Below are positions 46,556 through 55,618 of a DNA stretch of 64,000 nt, one piece after another; position 1 is the first letter of the stretch; each line of letters begins with the position of its first letter. A program made the translations under genes and the position numbers. A model generated the notes under the pieces. That model did not search any database. It saw only the letters and a program-made list of their open reading frames with translations, and was not told the origin of the DNA. The stretch is from contig NZ_LOPY01000021.1 in assembly GCF_001469895.1 (NCBI RefSeq), forward strand, positions 1-64,000. Reading direction: 5' to 3'. The stretch is from Pseudoalteromonas sp. XI10. Its GTDB lineage: Bacteria > Pseudomonadota > Gammaproteobacteria > Enterobacterales > Alteromonadaceae.

Positions 46556-47557
46556 TTAAAATGATAACGCTTTGTCTAATGCACCTTTAAAGCGTTCAAA
46601 ATCCTCGATGTGAGGAAGGTGGCCAATATCTTCTAATTCAATTAATTGCGATTTTGGGATCATCGCTGCCGCGGCTTTGCCTAATTTATCGTAACGGCCA
46701 AGTTCATGGTCAACATTTGCTTTTTTCCAATTGCGGCCAGGGCCAGTTCTATCGCGGGTACCTATAATCAAAGACACAGGCATGTTTAACTGATCAAACT
46801 CCGTTATGACCGGTTGCGTAAAAATCATATCGTAGGTTTTAGCATTAACCCACGCCATATGCTTATGATCAGGGCCTTGAATTTGACCACTAATAAAATG
46901 GGTTAATTGCTCATAGGAGCTATTCCATTTACCGTCGTAGTAGTTCTTCTTCTGGTAAGCAATAACCTTCTCAGGTGTTTTAGCCAATTCATTTTTAAAG
47001 AAAAAATCGGTGTCTTTGTATTGCACATAATTTAAATAGTTCTCTAAACCAATTGGGTTTAGCAAAATGAGTTTACTAACTTGGCTAGAAAACATCAGGC
47101 TGTAACGGCTTGCTAGCATGCCGCCCATTGAGTGGCCAAGTACAATGGGGTTTTCAATATTTAAAGATGACATAAGCTGATGAGTGTTATTGGCTAATAC
47201 AGCAAACGAAAATTGATAATCGGCGGGCTTTGATGATTTACCAAAACCAATTTGATCTGGGATCAGCACACCATAGCCTTTGCTATTGAGGTACTTGGCA
47301 GTATTGGTCCAATAATGGCCGTTAAAGTTTTTGCCATGCATAAGCACAACGGTAGGCATGTTATTACTAGGTTTTAGGTAAGAGTAAGCCATTTTTAATG
47401 GCGTATTTTGTGACGAAAAATTAAAAAACTGTACAGGTAAGTCGTATTGATAATTGCTTAACTCAGCATCAAAACTAAGAGACTGCTCTTTAGCGACTAG
47501 GCTTGCAGAAGACCATAAAACAAGTGCTGAGACTAACAGTATGCGTAAAAACATCAT
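46556..47557 (-). CDS. Exported alpha/beta hydrolase
   Basis: A 333-residue protein with a signal peptide ending near SLVAKEQ. The fold is shown by VVLMHGKNFNGHYW (oxyanion hole), the nucleophile elbow GHSMGG with Ser143, an acid residue in IIGTRDRTGPG and the terminal His in DIGHLPHIE. It should be a periplasmic or secreted esterase or peptidase-like hydrolase; the substrate is not evident. The stop codon lies about five bases past the last REP of island 6. Confidence 0.88.
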   Translation of the reverse strand: MMFLRILLVSALVLWSSASLVAKEQSLSFDAELSNYQYDLPVQFFNFSSQNTPLKMAYSYLKPSNNMPTVVLMHGKNFNGHYWTNTAKYLNSKGYGVLIPDQIGFGKSSKPADYQFSFAVLANNTHQLMSSLNIENPIVLGHSMGGMLASRYSLMFSSQVSKLILLNPIGLENYLNYVQYKDTDFFFKNELAKTPEKVIAYQKKNYYDGKWNSSYEQLTHFISGQIQGPDHKHMAWVNAKTYDMIFTQPVITEFDQLNMPVSLIIGTRDRTGPGRNWKKANVDHELGRYDKLGKAAAAMIPKSQLIELEDIGHLPHIEDFERFKGALDKALSF

Positions 47558-47639
47558 TATCCTTTCTCAATATGCTTAAAGAATATTCAGCCTAGCATCC
47601 TAAATAAAAATTTATAATACAAATACGATTAAATACTGG

Positions 47640-48057
<418 letters not shown>

Positions 48058-48828
48058 TTAATCCAACTTACTAAAATCAACTTCTGGTAGGCTCTCAAAC
48101 CCTGGGCGGGCGAAGAAATACCCTTGCATTAAACTTACGCCGGCTTGGCGTAACCATTGATATTCTTCAACTGTTTCAATGCCTTCGGCGAGGGCAGTGA
48201 TATTGAGCTCTTCAAACATAGCAATACAATGGTTCACTATGATTTGGCGTGCTTTATTTAGGTGAATATCGCGTATCAGCTCCATATCGAGCTTAATAAT
48301 ATTGCTCTGAAAATCAGCCAATAAATTTAAACCAGAATACCCAGAGCCAAAGTCGTCGGTTGCGGTAATAAACCCGAGTGATTGGTAATACTCAACAACA
48401 CGTTTGATGTGCGTACTGTCTTCAACCTTTTCAACCTCGGTAAACTCAAACATAATTTGTTCTACCGGAAAGTCATATTGCTTAGCAGCTTCAAGGGTTG
48501 TTCTAATACAACGCTCAGGCTTGTAAATCGCGTTAGGTAAAAAGTTAATACTCAAAATAGAATCAAGCTTCAGTTTAGCGGCAAGCGAAATAGCTTTAAT
48601 ACGACAAAGCTGGTCGAAGGTATAGCGGTTCTCATCGTTCACTTGTGAGATAACAGAATAAGCCGACTCATTATTAGGCCCTCTAACTAAAGCCTCATAG
48701 CCAAAAATATGTTTATCGGTGCAATCAATAATTGGCTGAAAAGCCATTGTAAAATCAAAACCAAGTTCTAATTTGTCTTTACAGTTATTGCAACCTGTTG
48801 GCTGGCAATGAGTTTGCTTGTCGTGCAT
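48058..48828 (-). CDS. Stand-alone EAL-domain cyclic-di-GMP phosphodiesterase
   Basis: A 256-residue protein that is almost only an EAL domain. Catalytic motifs are EALVRG (Glu45), NFLP, the Glu in FEFTE, DDFGSGYSG and the EGIET loop, so hydrolysis of c-di-GMP to pGpG is likely. The N-terminus carries Cys8, Cys13 and Cys16 before the fold, a spacing that could bind metal or sense redox. No sensor domain or membrane segment is seen. It opposes the action of the GGDEF protein at 3013. Confidence 0.92.
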   Translation of the reverse strand: MHDKQTHCQPTGCNNCKDKLELGFDFTMAFQPIIDCTDKHIFGYEALVRGPNNESAYSVISQVNDENRYTFDQLCRIKAISLAAKLKLDSILSINFLPNAIYKPERCIRTTLEAAKQYDFPVEQIMFEFTEVEKVEDSTHIKRVVEYYQSLGFITATDDFGSGYSGLNLLADFQSNIIKLDMELIRDIHLNKARQIIVNHCIAMFEELNITALAEGIETVEEYQWLRQAGVSLMQGYFFARPGFESLPEVDFSKLD

Positions 48829-49107
48829 GCTTACCTCAGACTAAAGTCTTCTTAATACATAATAGTGCTAGTAAATTGCCAATTGTGCAATGTTGTTGAG
48901 TTAAAAGTATATAATCTCGCATCTCGTCCTTCGCACCTCGTCACTCGCACCTCGTAACTACTACCTTCTTCCTCCCTCCAACTAACTTCTAATATCCATT
49001 CTAAAATCGTTGATTCTTAGCATCTAAAATCACATTTCATCCTTTGCGTTACCTAGCTTTAATGGTATTTTAGCGCCAAGCAATCTTGCCAACATAAAGG
49101 AAGTAAA
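48829..49107. repeat. Divergent gap with a short inverted heptamer array
   Basis: The gap between the EAL and methyltransferase genes must hold both promoters. At 48916-48960 it contains heptamers of the GAGRTNC type in reverse orientation (CGCATCT, CGTCCTT, CGCACCT, CGTCACT and so on). No REP hairpin is present here. AAGGAAG precedes the methyltransferase start. Confidence 0.7.
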
Positions 49108-49701
49108 ATGGCATCCAAAACCGTCGAATACTATAACCAAAATGCGCAAGCATTTGTCGATGCCACACTCGATGTAGACCTCAATGAACTTTATGACGAG
49201 TTCTTACCGCTGATCCCAAAAAAAGGCGCTTTACTTGATGCCGGTTGTGGCTCTGGCCGCGACGCTTTCATCTTTAAAGAGCGTGGTTATAGCGTAGATG
49301 CGTTCGATATCAGCCCAGCTATGGCAAAGCTGGCGTCAGAATATTTAAGCCAAGATGTAGCTGTAAGCAGCTTACTAGAGCTAAATGACGTTGCCAAATA
49401 CGACGGCATTTGGTGCTGCGCAAGCCTTATTCACGTAGCAAAAAACGACTTAACAGAAGCATTCAATAACCTTGCCCGAGCATTAAAGCCACAAGGCATC
49501 GTGTATGTATCGTTTAAATACGGCGACGGCGAGCGCGAACACAACGGTCGCGAATTTACCGACCTAAACGAACAAGCCCTTGAGAGCATTATCAAAGGCA
49601 CAGACCTATTTATCCTCAAGTTGTGGCAAAGCGCCGACCAACGCCCAGAGCGCGCCACAGAAACATGGCTAAACGCCATTTTGCATAGAAGAACGATATA
49701 G
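49108..49701 (+). CDS. Class I SAM-dependent methyltransferase
   Basis: A 197-residue soluble methyltransferase. Motif I is LLDAGCGSGRD at about 42-52, followed by DAFDISPAM and WCCASLIHV in the later Rossmann positions. The size and sequence resemble small-molecule methyltransferases of the TehB/UbiE-like type; the DNA-methylase NPPY motif is absent. AAGGAAG lies before the ATG. It is followed by a hairpin and then by a nuclease gene on the same strand, 240 bp away. Confidence 0.85.
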   Translation: MASKTVEYYNQNAQAFVDATLDVDLNELYDEFLPLIPKKGALLDAGCGSGRDAFIFKERGYSVDAFDISPAMAKLASEYLSQDVAVSSLLELNDVAKYDGIWCCASLIHVAKNDLTEAFNNLARALKPQGIVYVSFKYGDGEREHNGREFTDLNEQALESIIKGTDLFILKLWQSADQRPERATETWLNAILHRRTI

Positions 49702-49710
49702 TAGTTTATA

Positions 49711-49734
49711 TGCGGTATAGCAGGCTATACCGCA
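49711..49734 (+). terminator. Hairpin after the methyltransferase gene
   Basis: TGCGGTATAG and CTATACCGCA form a perfect 10-bp stem with a CAGG loop, nine bases after the stop. No T-run follows, so it may protect the mRNA 3' end or act as a weak terminator. The rest of the 240-bp gap shows nothing recognisable. Confidence 0.5.
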
Positions 49735-49946
49735 ACTCTCCCAATATTGTATGGGTTTTAGAGTATAGCTCTACCTAAAATCCTATATTTGCAATAGCTT
49801 TTCATGCTAGATTGTTCCTAAACTAAATCACCAATATTCAAGCTACAACAATGCGTTATAGGCATAAGTGGTAAATATGAGGCGCAAACAGGGAATAGTT
49901 CATGAACTTTAAAGCACTTTTAAAAAGTACACATAAGGCTTGATTG

Positions 49947-51026
49947 ATGATGGCCATGCAGCAGCAACTCGATTTTATTGCTTACATTCAGCGTATGCTG
50001 GTGGAAGGTGATTTTAGTGCTACCTATAAATTTGCACTATTGCATGCGTTGGCTGATGTTTGTGTTGAGCAACCAATGATGTATGAAGCTAGCGAGTTAA
50101 ACATTGATCTTGCTAAGCTAGCTGAAAAGTTAATAGAGCTTTATTGGCACCATGCTGTGCCATTTTCTTCTGCTCATAGTGGTGAAAGTGCTTTACTAAA
50201 ACAAAACTCGGGTGCGCAATCAAAAGTAATTGCGGTGCTATATGAGTGCCAGCAAAACAATATTCGTAGCTTGCGCCAGCTAAAATTAAGCCCTTACTGG
50301 CACACCACTTACAAAGCAGCTTTAGACACTTTAAAAACAGGCCCGTTGTGGCGCTTACAAATTCTAGCCAAACAAGAAGAATGCTTTTTATATCCGCACA
50401 CAAAAGGTAAAAGCTATATCACTCTAAATGCAGGTATAGCAGCTTGCTTTAGACGCTTTTACGATTTAGTTGTTTATTTAGCTAAAAATGCATGGTTACA
50501 AAAGATTCAAAGCATTAAGCACAATCAAGCACTTATTGGCCCTCAAAGCCAACTACATGACTTTTTATTTGGTTTCGACCGTGCAGCACTTAACAAAGCA
50601 AAACCAGTTTTAGTCGAAATACAAAAAGGCCAGTGTTTTTATTGTCAAAAGCCACTCACAAGTGCGATAGAAGTTGATCACTTTATTCCTTTTGCCCGCT
50701 ATGCTAACGACTTAGGCCATAATTTTGTTGCCGCCCATCGAAGTTGTAATAACAGTAAGCGTGACTTTTTAGCCGCACAATTACACCGCGAACGTTGGCA
50801 AGATCAAAACCTAGATCGCCACAGCCGGCTACTCACTGATGAACTAACTCGCTATTTTCATTGTGATGTAGACAAATCACTCGCTGTAAGCAACTGGGCA
50901 TATCAAGTTGCCAGCAGCAATGGCGCAAAACTTTGGCTTGCAAAAGATAGGTTTGAGTTGGCGGGGAGTAAAAATGTCCACCAGTTAGATTTAGTCGCGC
51001 AGACAAAGTACAAATATGATTCTTAA
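49947..51026 (+). CDS. HNH endonuclease domain protein
   Basis: A 359-residue protein with an unknown helical N-terminal part (about 1-215) and a C-terminal HNH nuclease fold. The nuclease part has the Cys pair CFYCQKP, then IEVDHFIPFAR (catalytic Asp-His) and HNFVAAHRSCNNSKRD (second half with Asn and Cys). I start it at the ATG at 49947, eight bases after AAGG; TTG at 49944 and ATG at 49950 are alternatives. Similar proteins occur among defence and mobile-element genes. Here a NERD-domain nuclease lies just beyond, convergent. Confidence 0.82.
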   Translation: MMAMQQQLDFIAYIQRMLVEGDFSATYKFALLHALADVCVEQPMMYEASELNIDLAKLAEKLIELYWHHAVPFSSAHSGESALLKQNSGAQSKVIAVLYECQQNNIRSLRQLKLSPYWHTTYKAALDTLKTGPLWRLQILAKQEECFLYPHTKGKSYITLNAGIAACFRRFYDLVVYLAKNAWLQKIQSIKHNQALIGPQSQLHDFLFGFDRAALNKAKPVLVEIQKGQCFYCQKPLTSAIEVDHFIPFARYANDLGHNFVAAHRSCNNSKRDFLAAQLHRERWQDQNLDRHSRLLTDELTRYFHCDVDKSLAVSNWAYQVASSNGAKLWLAKDRFELAGSKNVHQLDLVAQTKYKYDS

Positions 51027-51108
51027 TAAGCTTAGGTTTTTACTTCAAACAACATATTTAAATAAATAATGAAAACAAGCAATAACTCACTGTTTATTTG
51101 CAGGCGAG

Positions 51109-51280
51109 TGCCGAGATTTTCCCCGTGTTCACACCCGAAATTGAATTAATTATGAGTAATTAACAGCATGGATGCTGTGAAAAGCGTAGCTTGGCCATGG
51201 ATGGCCTATCTACGCTGTTTACGTTCATTTAATTAATTCAAGTTGAGGGAACAGTGTGAACCTCGGGGCGCCGAGAGATT
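51109..51280. repeat. MITE-like nested inverted-repeat element
   Basis: Outer arms CCCCGTGTTCACAC (51121-51134) and GTGTGAACCTCGGGG (51254-51268) pair imperfectly. Inner arms TTGAATTAATTA (51141-51152) and TAATTAATTCAA (51230-51241) pair perfectly. Inside are two hairpins: CAGCATGGATGCTG (51164-51177), and AGCGTAG/CTACGCT arms (51183-51216) enclosing GGCCATGGATGGCC. GCCGAGA occurs as a direct repeat at both edges. The element is unrelated to the GTAG REPs and fills the convergent gap between the HNH and NERD genes. Confidence 0.75.
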
Positions 51281-51312
51281 CCAAAGAGAAGTCGGCGTTT
51301 ACTTCTCTTTGG
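51281..51312. terminator. 12-bp perfect inverted repeat at the NERD gene 3' end
   Basis: CCAAAGAGAAGT and ACTTCTCTTTGG are separated by eight bases. The right arm overlaps the last codons of the NERD gene. No T-run follows on either strand, so transcript-end function is inferred from position. Confidence 0.45.
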
Positions 51313-52324
51313 TTGCCGTCGCCAACGCGACATTATTATCAAATTTTATTAGAGCTTTATTACCACAACCATCACAAATCAATGAGTAAGTATCTTTACG
51401 CTTACTAACTTTCGTATTTTGATCCGTACATTTTATACACGGTGCTTTCATCGGAGTATTTGTATTACAGTTTGAGCAATTGACATAGTACCCATATCGT
51501 CCTGAACGAGCTTCAAGAGAGTGTTCATTACTACAATTTTTACACTTTAAACTTATGACGTTAGGTTCCTCAGCACTTAATAAAACTTCTTCTTTAACTT
51601 CACTTTTGTAAATTGATTCGGGTTCATTAAGGGTTACTGGTGACTCGTCGTTTACTGGTTGCTCGGTTGATTTAATATTCTGAGCTAAAAGAAACTGACA
51701 AATCTTAGATAGGCTTTCCTCACTAAACCATGGGCGCACATTAGTTGAAAAAAAGTGCAGTGGGTTAGGGGGTGATGCTGGTAATTTCATTATCTCTAAA
51801 AGCTTATCAGCTAAAAATTCAGATTTAATTAATCGATCTTCAAGTGACTGTGGCATGCTATCTCGATTGATTATGGCATTGCTCGAAATTGCGCAGATGC
51901 TATGCCATTCTCGTCCTCCGAAGTTCTGCTGTAATTTGCCAAACATTTTGGGAAGTAACTGCTCTGCGTTACTCGTCACTAAACTTTTTAATAAGGCTTG
52001 TTGGAGTTCAACTTGCTTTATTGGTGATGGCATTCCTTGCCATTTTCCTCGATAACTTCGGCTCCATTCCTGATGCTCATTTATGGCAACTTCGCCTGTT
52101 ATGCTTTTTGATTCGACTAAAATAAACCCATATGTATAAACAATTAAGTGGTCTATCTGTGCTGATTCGTTATTGTGCTTAAATTTAACATCATTAAATA
52201 CGAATACTTGTGGGTGATCTTTGAATGCTCGGCGCAAATAAAATGCGACATCTAGCTCTTGCTTGTCCCCAGCTTTAATCTTGATTGATAGTGAGGTTGA
52301 AGGTGTTTTATCTTTTAAAATCAT
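51299..52324 (-). CDS. NERD-domain nuclease-like protein with zinc-ribbon tail
   Basis: A 341-residue protein. The NERD domain (about 20-130) has the PD-(D/E)xK-type core IDHLIV…GFILVESKS with Asp58, Glu71 and Lys73. A linker follows, then a C-terminal zinc-ribbon region with four CxxC pairs (CKNC, CSNC, CIKC, CDGC), like topoisomerase-type zinc fingers. The plan predicts a DNA-binding nuclease. NERD proteins are found in defence and plasmid contexts. The facing HNH nuclease gene and the MITE-like element between them suggest acquired DNA. Confidence 0.8.
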   Translation of the reverse strand: MILKDKTPSTSLSIKIKAGDKQELDVAFYLRRAFKDHPQVFVFNDVKFKHNNESAQIDHLIVYTYGFILVESKSITGEVAINEHQEWSRSYRGKWQGMPSPIKQVELQQALLKSLVTSNAEQLLPKMFGKLQQNFGGREWHSICAISSNAIINRDSMPQSLEDRLIKSEFLADKLLEIMKLPASPPNPLHFFSTNVRPWFSEESLSKICQFLLAQNIKSTEQPVNDESPVTLNEPESIYKSEVKEEVLLSAEEPNVISLKCKNCSNEHSLEARSGRYGYYVNCSNCNTNTPMKAPCIKCTDQNTKVSKRKDTYSLICDGCGNKALIKFDNNVALATATKEK

Positions 52325-52419
52325 GAGAAGTCCATTCTGTCATGTATTCATATAGGGTACCATCGAAATGCAAAATTTAAATATTAAACTTAATGATGAA
52401 TTTTAGAAAATTAAACAAA

Positions 52420-52498
52420 CGCGATATAAAATCGCTGCTACAAGTTTATTTATAAACCTTATTATTGAGTTATTTAACGGGCTAAAGCCCGACCTACA
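52420..52498 (-). repeat. Two isolated REP hairpins
   Basis: A family A-like copy on - at 52420-52442 (stem GCGAT/ATCGC, GTAG head) and a family G copy on - at about 52475-52498 (GTAGGTCGGGCTTTAGCCCG) lie in the 199-bp gap upstream of the NERD gene. They are not joined by heptamers, which shows that REPs can stand alone here. Confidence 0.75.
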
Positions 52499-52523
52499 AT
52501 GCCTCGCAACTAGCAACTCGCAA

Positions 52524-53378
52524 CTACAGCCTTAACACTTCTCCTTGTAAACTCGGTGAGTCTGCAATACTGGTTTGGAGTTGTTCTATCAACAACTGGG
52601 CATTTGCTGATGGCGTGCGTGAATGTGGCCAGAGGGCGTAAATTGGTCTTGCGGGAATGTTGTGGGGGGATTCTATATAACTAAAGTTACTGGTGTTGTC
52701 TATACAGCAAATTTCGCTCATAGGTAGTAAGCCGATGCCATAGCCTGCCTCAACCATTTTTCTGGCGATTGTAATATCAAAGCAAAAGCTTATGTGTTCA
52801 TACTCGGTTTTTAATTTATTTAGCAAACCGCTGGGTAATTGTGACTCTGAATAGGGCAATATCAGCCTTGATGTTGGGGCATCTTTCTTTTTAACCAGCT
52901 TTATTGCGATCATGCCTAGGCGCTTTTGAAAGTAGCTTGAGTCTTGTTGTTCGCCGATGCGAATAGCTAAGTCAAAACGTTTTTGGCTTAGTTGGCTGTT
53001 GGCATTACTTGGGTAAATGTGGAGGTTTAGCGCAGGGTTTGCCATCGCAAATTGATTAACTGCCCCCATCAGTGGGCCCGCAATGATGTTTTGTGGGCAC
53101 AACAGGTAAAACTCTTTTGCGGCGGGCGAGTCATTTAATTGCTCAAGCTGGCTGTTAAGAGCAAGCACCTGCTTGCCTAACTCGTTATACAGTGATTCGC
53201 CTTTGGCGGTTAACACAATGCCTCGGGCGGTGCGTTGCAGTAATGGCTCAGCGAGTTTCTCTTCTAACGCCTGAATGCGTCTTGATAGGGTCGATAGGTT
53301 CAGTCCTAAATCTTTTGCTGTTTGGCTCATGCTTTTACGGCGCGCTATTTCAATAAATAAATGCAGATCATCCAGCAT
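52524..53378 (-). CDS. LysR-family transcriptional regulator
   Basis: A 284-residue regulator with the N-terminal HTH (SMSQTAKDLGLNLSTLSRRIQALEEKL) and a substrate-binding effector domain. It is divergent from the DUF2798 and monooxygenase pair, 81 bp apart, and by usual LysR logic probably controls them. The effector is unknown. Confidence 0.92.
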   Translation of the reverse strand: MLDDLHLFIEIARRKSMSQTAKDLGLNLSTLSRRIQALEEKLAEPLLQRTARGIVLTAKGESLYNELGKQVLALNSQLEQLNDSPAAKEFYLLCPQNIIAGPLMGAVNQFAMANPALNLHIYPSNANSQLSQKRFDLAIRIGEQQDSSYFQKRLGMIAIKLVKKKDAPTSRLILPYSESQLPSGLLNKLKTEYEHISFCFDITIARKMVEAGYGIGLLPMSEICCIDNTSNFSYIESPHNIPARPIYALWPHSRTPSANAQLLIEQLQTSIADSPSLQGEVLRL

Positions 53379-53459
53379 ACGACTCCTTCAATCTTAGTTT
53401 GCATTTTCGTGACTGTTGCCACTTGGCCTGTGCAAATATAGTAACGCCAAGGAGGACAT

Positions 53460-53681
53460 ATGAAAATTCATTTTACTTTTACTGCGGCATTTTCGTTTTT
53501 AATGTCGTTTTTACTTTCGGCATGGGTCACTTATGTCAACTTAGGGCTGAGCGATACATTTTTTCTAAGTTGGATGAAGGCGTTTGCCAATGCATGGCCT
53601 GCTGCGTTTGTAGTGGCTTTTACGGTTGCCCCGCCAATTCGGGCATTGGTTTTAAAGTTATTTAGTAAGGAGTCAGTATGA
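53460..53681 (+). CDS. DUF2798 small membrane protein
   Basis: A 73-residue protein with two membrane helices (about 8-28 and 45-65), recognised by the FSFLMSFLLSAWVTYVNLG and FxxSWMKAFANAWPAAF pattern of DUF2798. AAGGAGG lies seven bases before the ATG. A longer frame from 53399 in another phase is rejected. It overlaps the following gene by four bases. Confidence 0.85.
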   Translation: MKIHFTFTAAFSFLMSFLLSAWVTYVNLGLSDTFFLSWMKAFANAWPAAFVVAFTVAPPIRALVLKLFSKESV

Positions 53682-53959
53682 TTAATATCGTAGCAAAAAT
53701 TACCCCAAAGGCGGCATTATTTGACGACTGTAAAGGGCGTTTACAGGGCATATTAGCAGCCACTCGTGCAGAGCCTGGTTGTAATCGTTTTGAGTTGTTT
53801 GCGAGTAAAGAGCAGCGTTGTTTATTTTTAGTTGAGCAGTTTGAATCGCAAGCCGCCCTTGATGAGCATTATGCCCAGCCTTATACCGAAGCGGTATTCG
53901 CGTTTTATGAAAATGCCTTGGCGAAGCCGGTTGAGGTAGAGAAGGTGGAGGTGTGTTGA
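53678..53959 (+). CDS. Antibiotic-biosynthesis-monooxygenase (ABM) domain protein
   Basis: A 93-residue single-domain ABM/YgiN-like protein (ferredoxin-like dimeric barrel). The pattern is typical: VAKITPKA…, EPGCNRFELF and FESQAALDEHYAQPYT. Such proteins may be quinol monooxygenases or detoxify reactive quinones. It is translationally coupled to the DUF2798 gene (ATGA overlap), under the probable control of the divergent LysR gene. Confidence 0.88.
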   Translation: MINIVAKITPKAALFDDCKGRLQGILAATRAEPGCNRFELFASKEQRCLFLVEQFESQAALDEHYAQPYTEAVFAFYENALAKPVEVEKVEVC

Positions 53960-54078
53960 GAAAAAGTTAGCGAGATACGAGGTGCGAGTTACGAGGGGAA
54001 AGTTGCGAGATACGAGATACGAGGTGCAAGATACGACAACCTTGTAGGAGGTATTGTAGGAGGTACTTTAGTGCCGAA
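53960..54078. repeat. REP/heptamer island 9
   Basis: GAGATAC, GAGGTGC and GAGTTAC-type heptamers follow the ABM stop codon. A truncated GTAGGAGGTATT precedes a full family F REP on + at 54056-54078 (stem GGTACTTTAGTGCC). Confidence 0.85.
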
Positions 54079-54123
54079 AAAAACTAGGCTACTGGGGAAG
54101 TACAGCTATTCGTAGCCTAGTTT
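54075..54123 (-). terminator. Terminator of the small secreted protein gene
   Basis: On the minus strand AAACTAGGCTAC and GTAGCCTAGTTT form a 12-bp stem, followed by seven T. It lies 17 bp beyond the stop of the gene at 54140. The T-run abuts the family F REP. Confidence 0.85.
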
Positions 54124-54139
54124 AACAAGGTTGAAATGG

Positions 54140-54445
54140 TTACAGCATATGCAGGATTTGCTTGGCTTTTTCGCGGGTTAAACATGCGGCCATTGGGCGT
54201 TTTGCAAACAGCTTGGCTGAGACTGTTTGCTCTTTGCCCATGTATTGGTTATGCAGTGTTTGCACATTGACTTTGCAGGTCACCGAATGGCTGTTTTCTA
54301 CATAACGAATCTCTACTCGCTCTACTTTTTTAATTAAGTTTTTATAAGGGTAGCCTTCATCGGTATCAAGCTGTGTTATTACTGGCTGGTTGGCGTAACT
54401 AAAGCTTGTAGCAAATAAAAGTAATAAAATAATTAAGTATTTCAT
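54140..54445 (-). CDS. Small secreted protein of unknown function
   Basis: A 101-residue protein with a signal peptide ending near SYANQ (residue 19) and two Cys (57 and 88) that could form a disulfide. AAGGACAACC-like bases precede the ATG. It has a strong terminator of its own. No family was recognised. Confidence 0.65.
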   Translation of the reverse strand: MKYLIILLLLFATSFSYANQPVITQLDTDEGYPYKNLIKKVERVEIRYVENSHSVTCKVNVQTLHNQYMGKEQTVSAKLFAKRPMAACLTREKAKQILHML

Positions 54446-54552
54446 GGTGGTTGTCCTTGTCTTGTCGCGGTTGGCAATATGAGTATTACTCGTGTAACTA
54501 CTACTGACAAACGATTAAAAATTACCTATGCTTAAGTTTTTATTAACTATAA

Positions 54553-55467
54553 ATGCGTATGCAGTTACCTCCATTAAAAAGCCTTTGGTATTTTAAGCAC
54601 GCGGCAGAGTTAGGCAGTTTTAAGCTTGCGGCAGAGCAATTGTTTGTTAGCCAAGCTGCGGTTAGCCAACAAATTCGCTTGTTAGAGCAGCAGCTTGATT
54701 GCAGCTTATTTACTCGCCACACCCGTTATGTTGAGCTGACCCGCCAAGGCGAACAGCTATTACCCCATGTACTTAAGGGGTTTAGTCATTTGCAAGCAGG
54801 CGTGCAGGCTGTTAGCCAGGATAGCCACCCAAATACGTTAAACTTAACTGTGCTGCCTTCGTTCGCCAGTGGTTGGTTACTGGGCCGTATTAGTGATTTT
54901 CAAAGCAAATACCCCAATATCAAAGTGCGTATTGAACCGAGCGATCAACTTGCCGACTTTTCAGCGGGGCAGGTTGATTTAGGTATTCGATATGGGCAAG
55001 GTAGCTACCCAGGTTTGCACAGTGAGCTTATCAGTGATGACAGCCTATTTTTGGCTTATAAACCCGGCGCTATTGATGTTAATAAACCCCTTAAACCGCA
55101 GATTCTGGCACAAAAATTAATTAAAGATGTGTGCCCAGATGCAGAGCGTGGTTGGTCAACTCTGGCTCAGCAAATAGCTGTAAGCCCAGATGCGCTCCCC
55201 GCACTTGAAATTGATAACGCAGCATTGGTTATTCAAGCCACGTTAGCAGGGCAAGGTATTGCATTGGTAAGACGGCGCTTAATCGAAACTCAACTTCAAC
55301 TTGGTCAGCTAGAGATTTATCCAAGCTTTGAATATCACTGCCAATTTAAGTATTACCTTGCAGCGCCTACCGATCATTTTAAATGGCAAAAAGTACAGCT
55401 GTTTAAAGCTTGGTTACTTGAGCAGTTTGCTATGGATGATCAGCAGTTTGATAGTGGAAAAAATTAA
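54553..55467 (+). CDS. LysR-family regulator, GcvA-like
   Basis: A 304-residue regulator. The HTH AAELGSFKLAAEQLFVSQAAVSQQIRLLEQQL and the following SLFTRHTRYVELTRQG are the GcvA-group signature. The effector domain is complete. The start could be either of two Mets (54553 or 54559). The divergent neighbour is the small secreted protein gene, a possible target. Confidence 0.92.
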   Translation: MRMQLPPLKSLWYFKHAAELGSFKLAAEQLFVSQAAVSQQIRLLEQQLDCSLFTRHTRYVELTRQGEQLLPHVLKGFSHLQAGVQAVSQDSHPNTLNLTVLPSFASGWLLGRISDFQSKYPNIKVRIEPSDQLADFSAGQVDLGIRYGQGSYPGLHSELISDDSLFLAYKPGAIDVNKPLKPQILAQKLIKDVCPDAERGWSTLAQQIAVSPDALPALEIDNAALVIQATLAGQGIALVRRRLIETQLQLGQLEIYPSFEYHCQFKYYLAAPTDHFKWQKVQLFKAWLLEQFAMDDQQFDSGKN

Positions 55468-55618
55468 CCTTAAGCCCTTTATAATTATTGCTCGTTCGCT
55501 ATGTAAAATTGTTAGGCAGGTAATTTGTCATTCTTTTAGATGAATTTGCCGCAGATTTGTTGCAGTTTTATTAGAAACTGATAATCTGTACCCCTAACCT
55601 TTACAGTGACGTAAATTA

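Noticed and set aside
51109..51280. Integron attC site or insertion sequence
   Set aside because: Nested palindromes exist but the R' and R'' attC boxes and any integrase or transposase gene are missing.
53399..53665. 88-residue open frame upstream of and across the DUF2798 gene
   Set aside because: The DUF2798 frame has a strong ribosome site, family match and coupling to the next gene; this frame has none.
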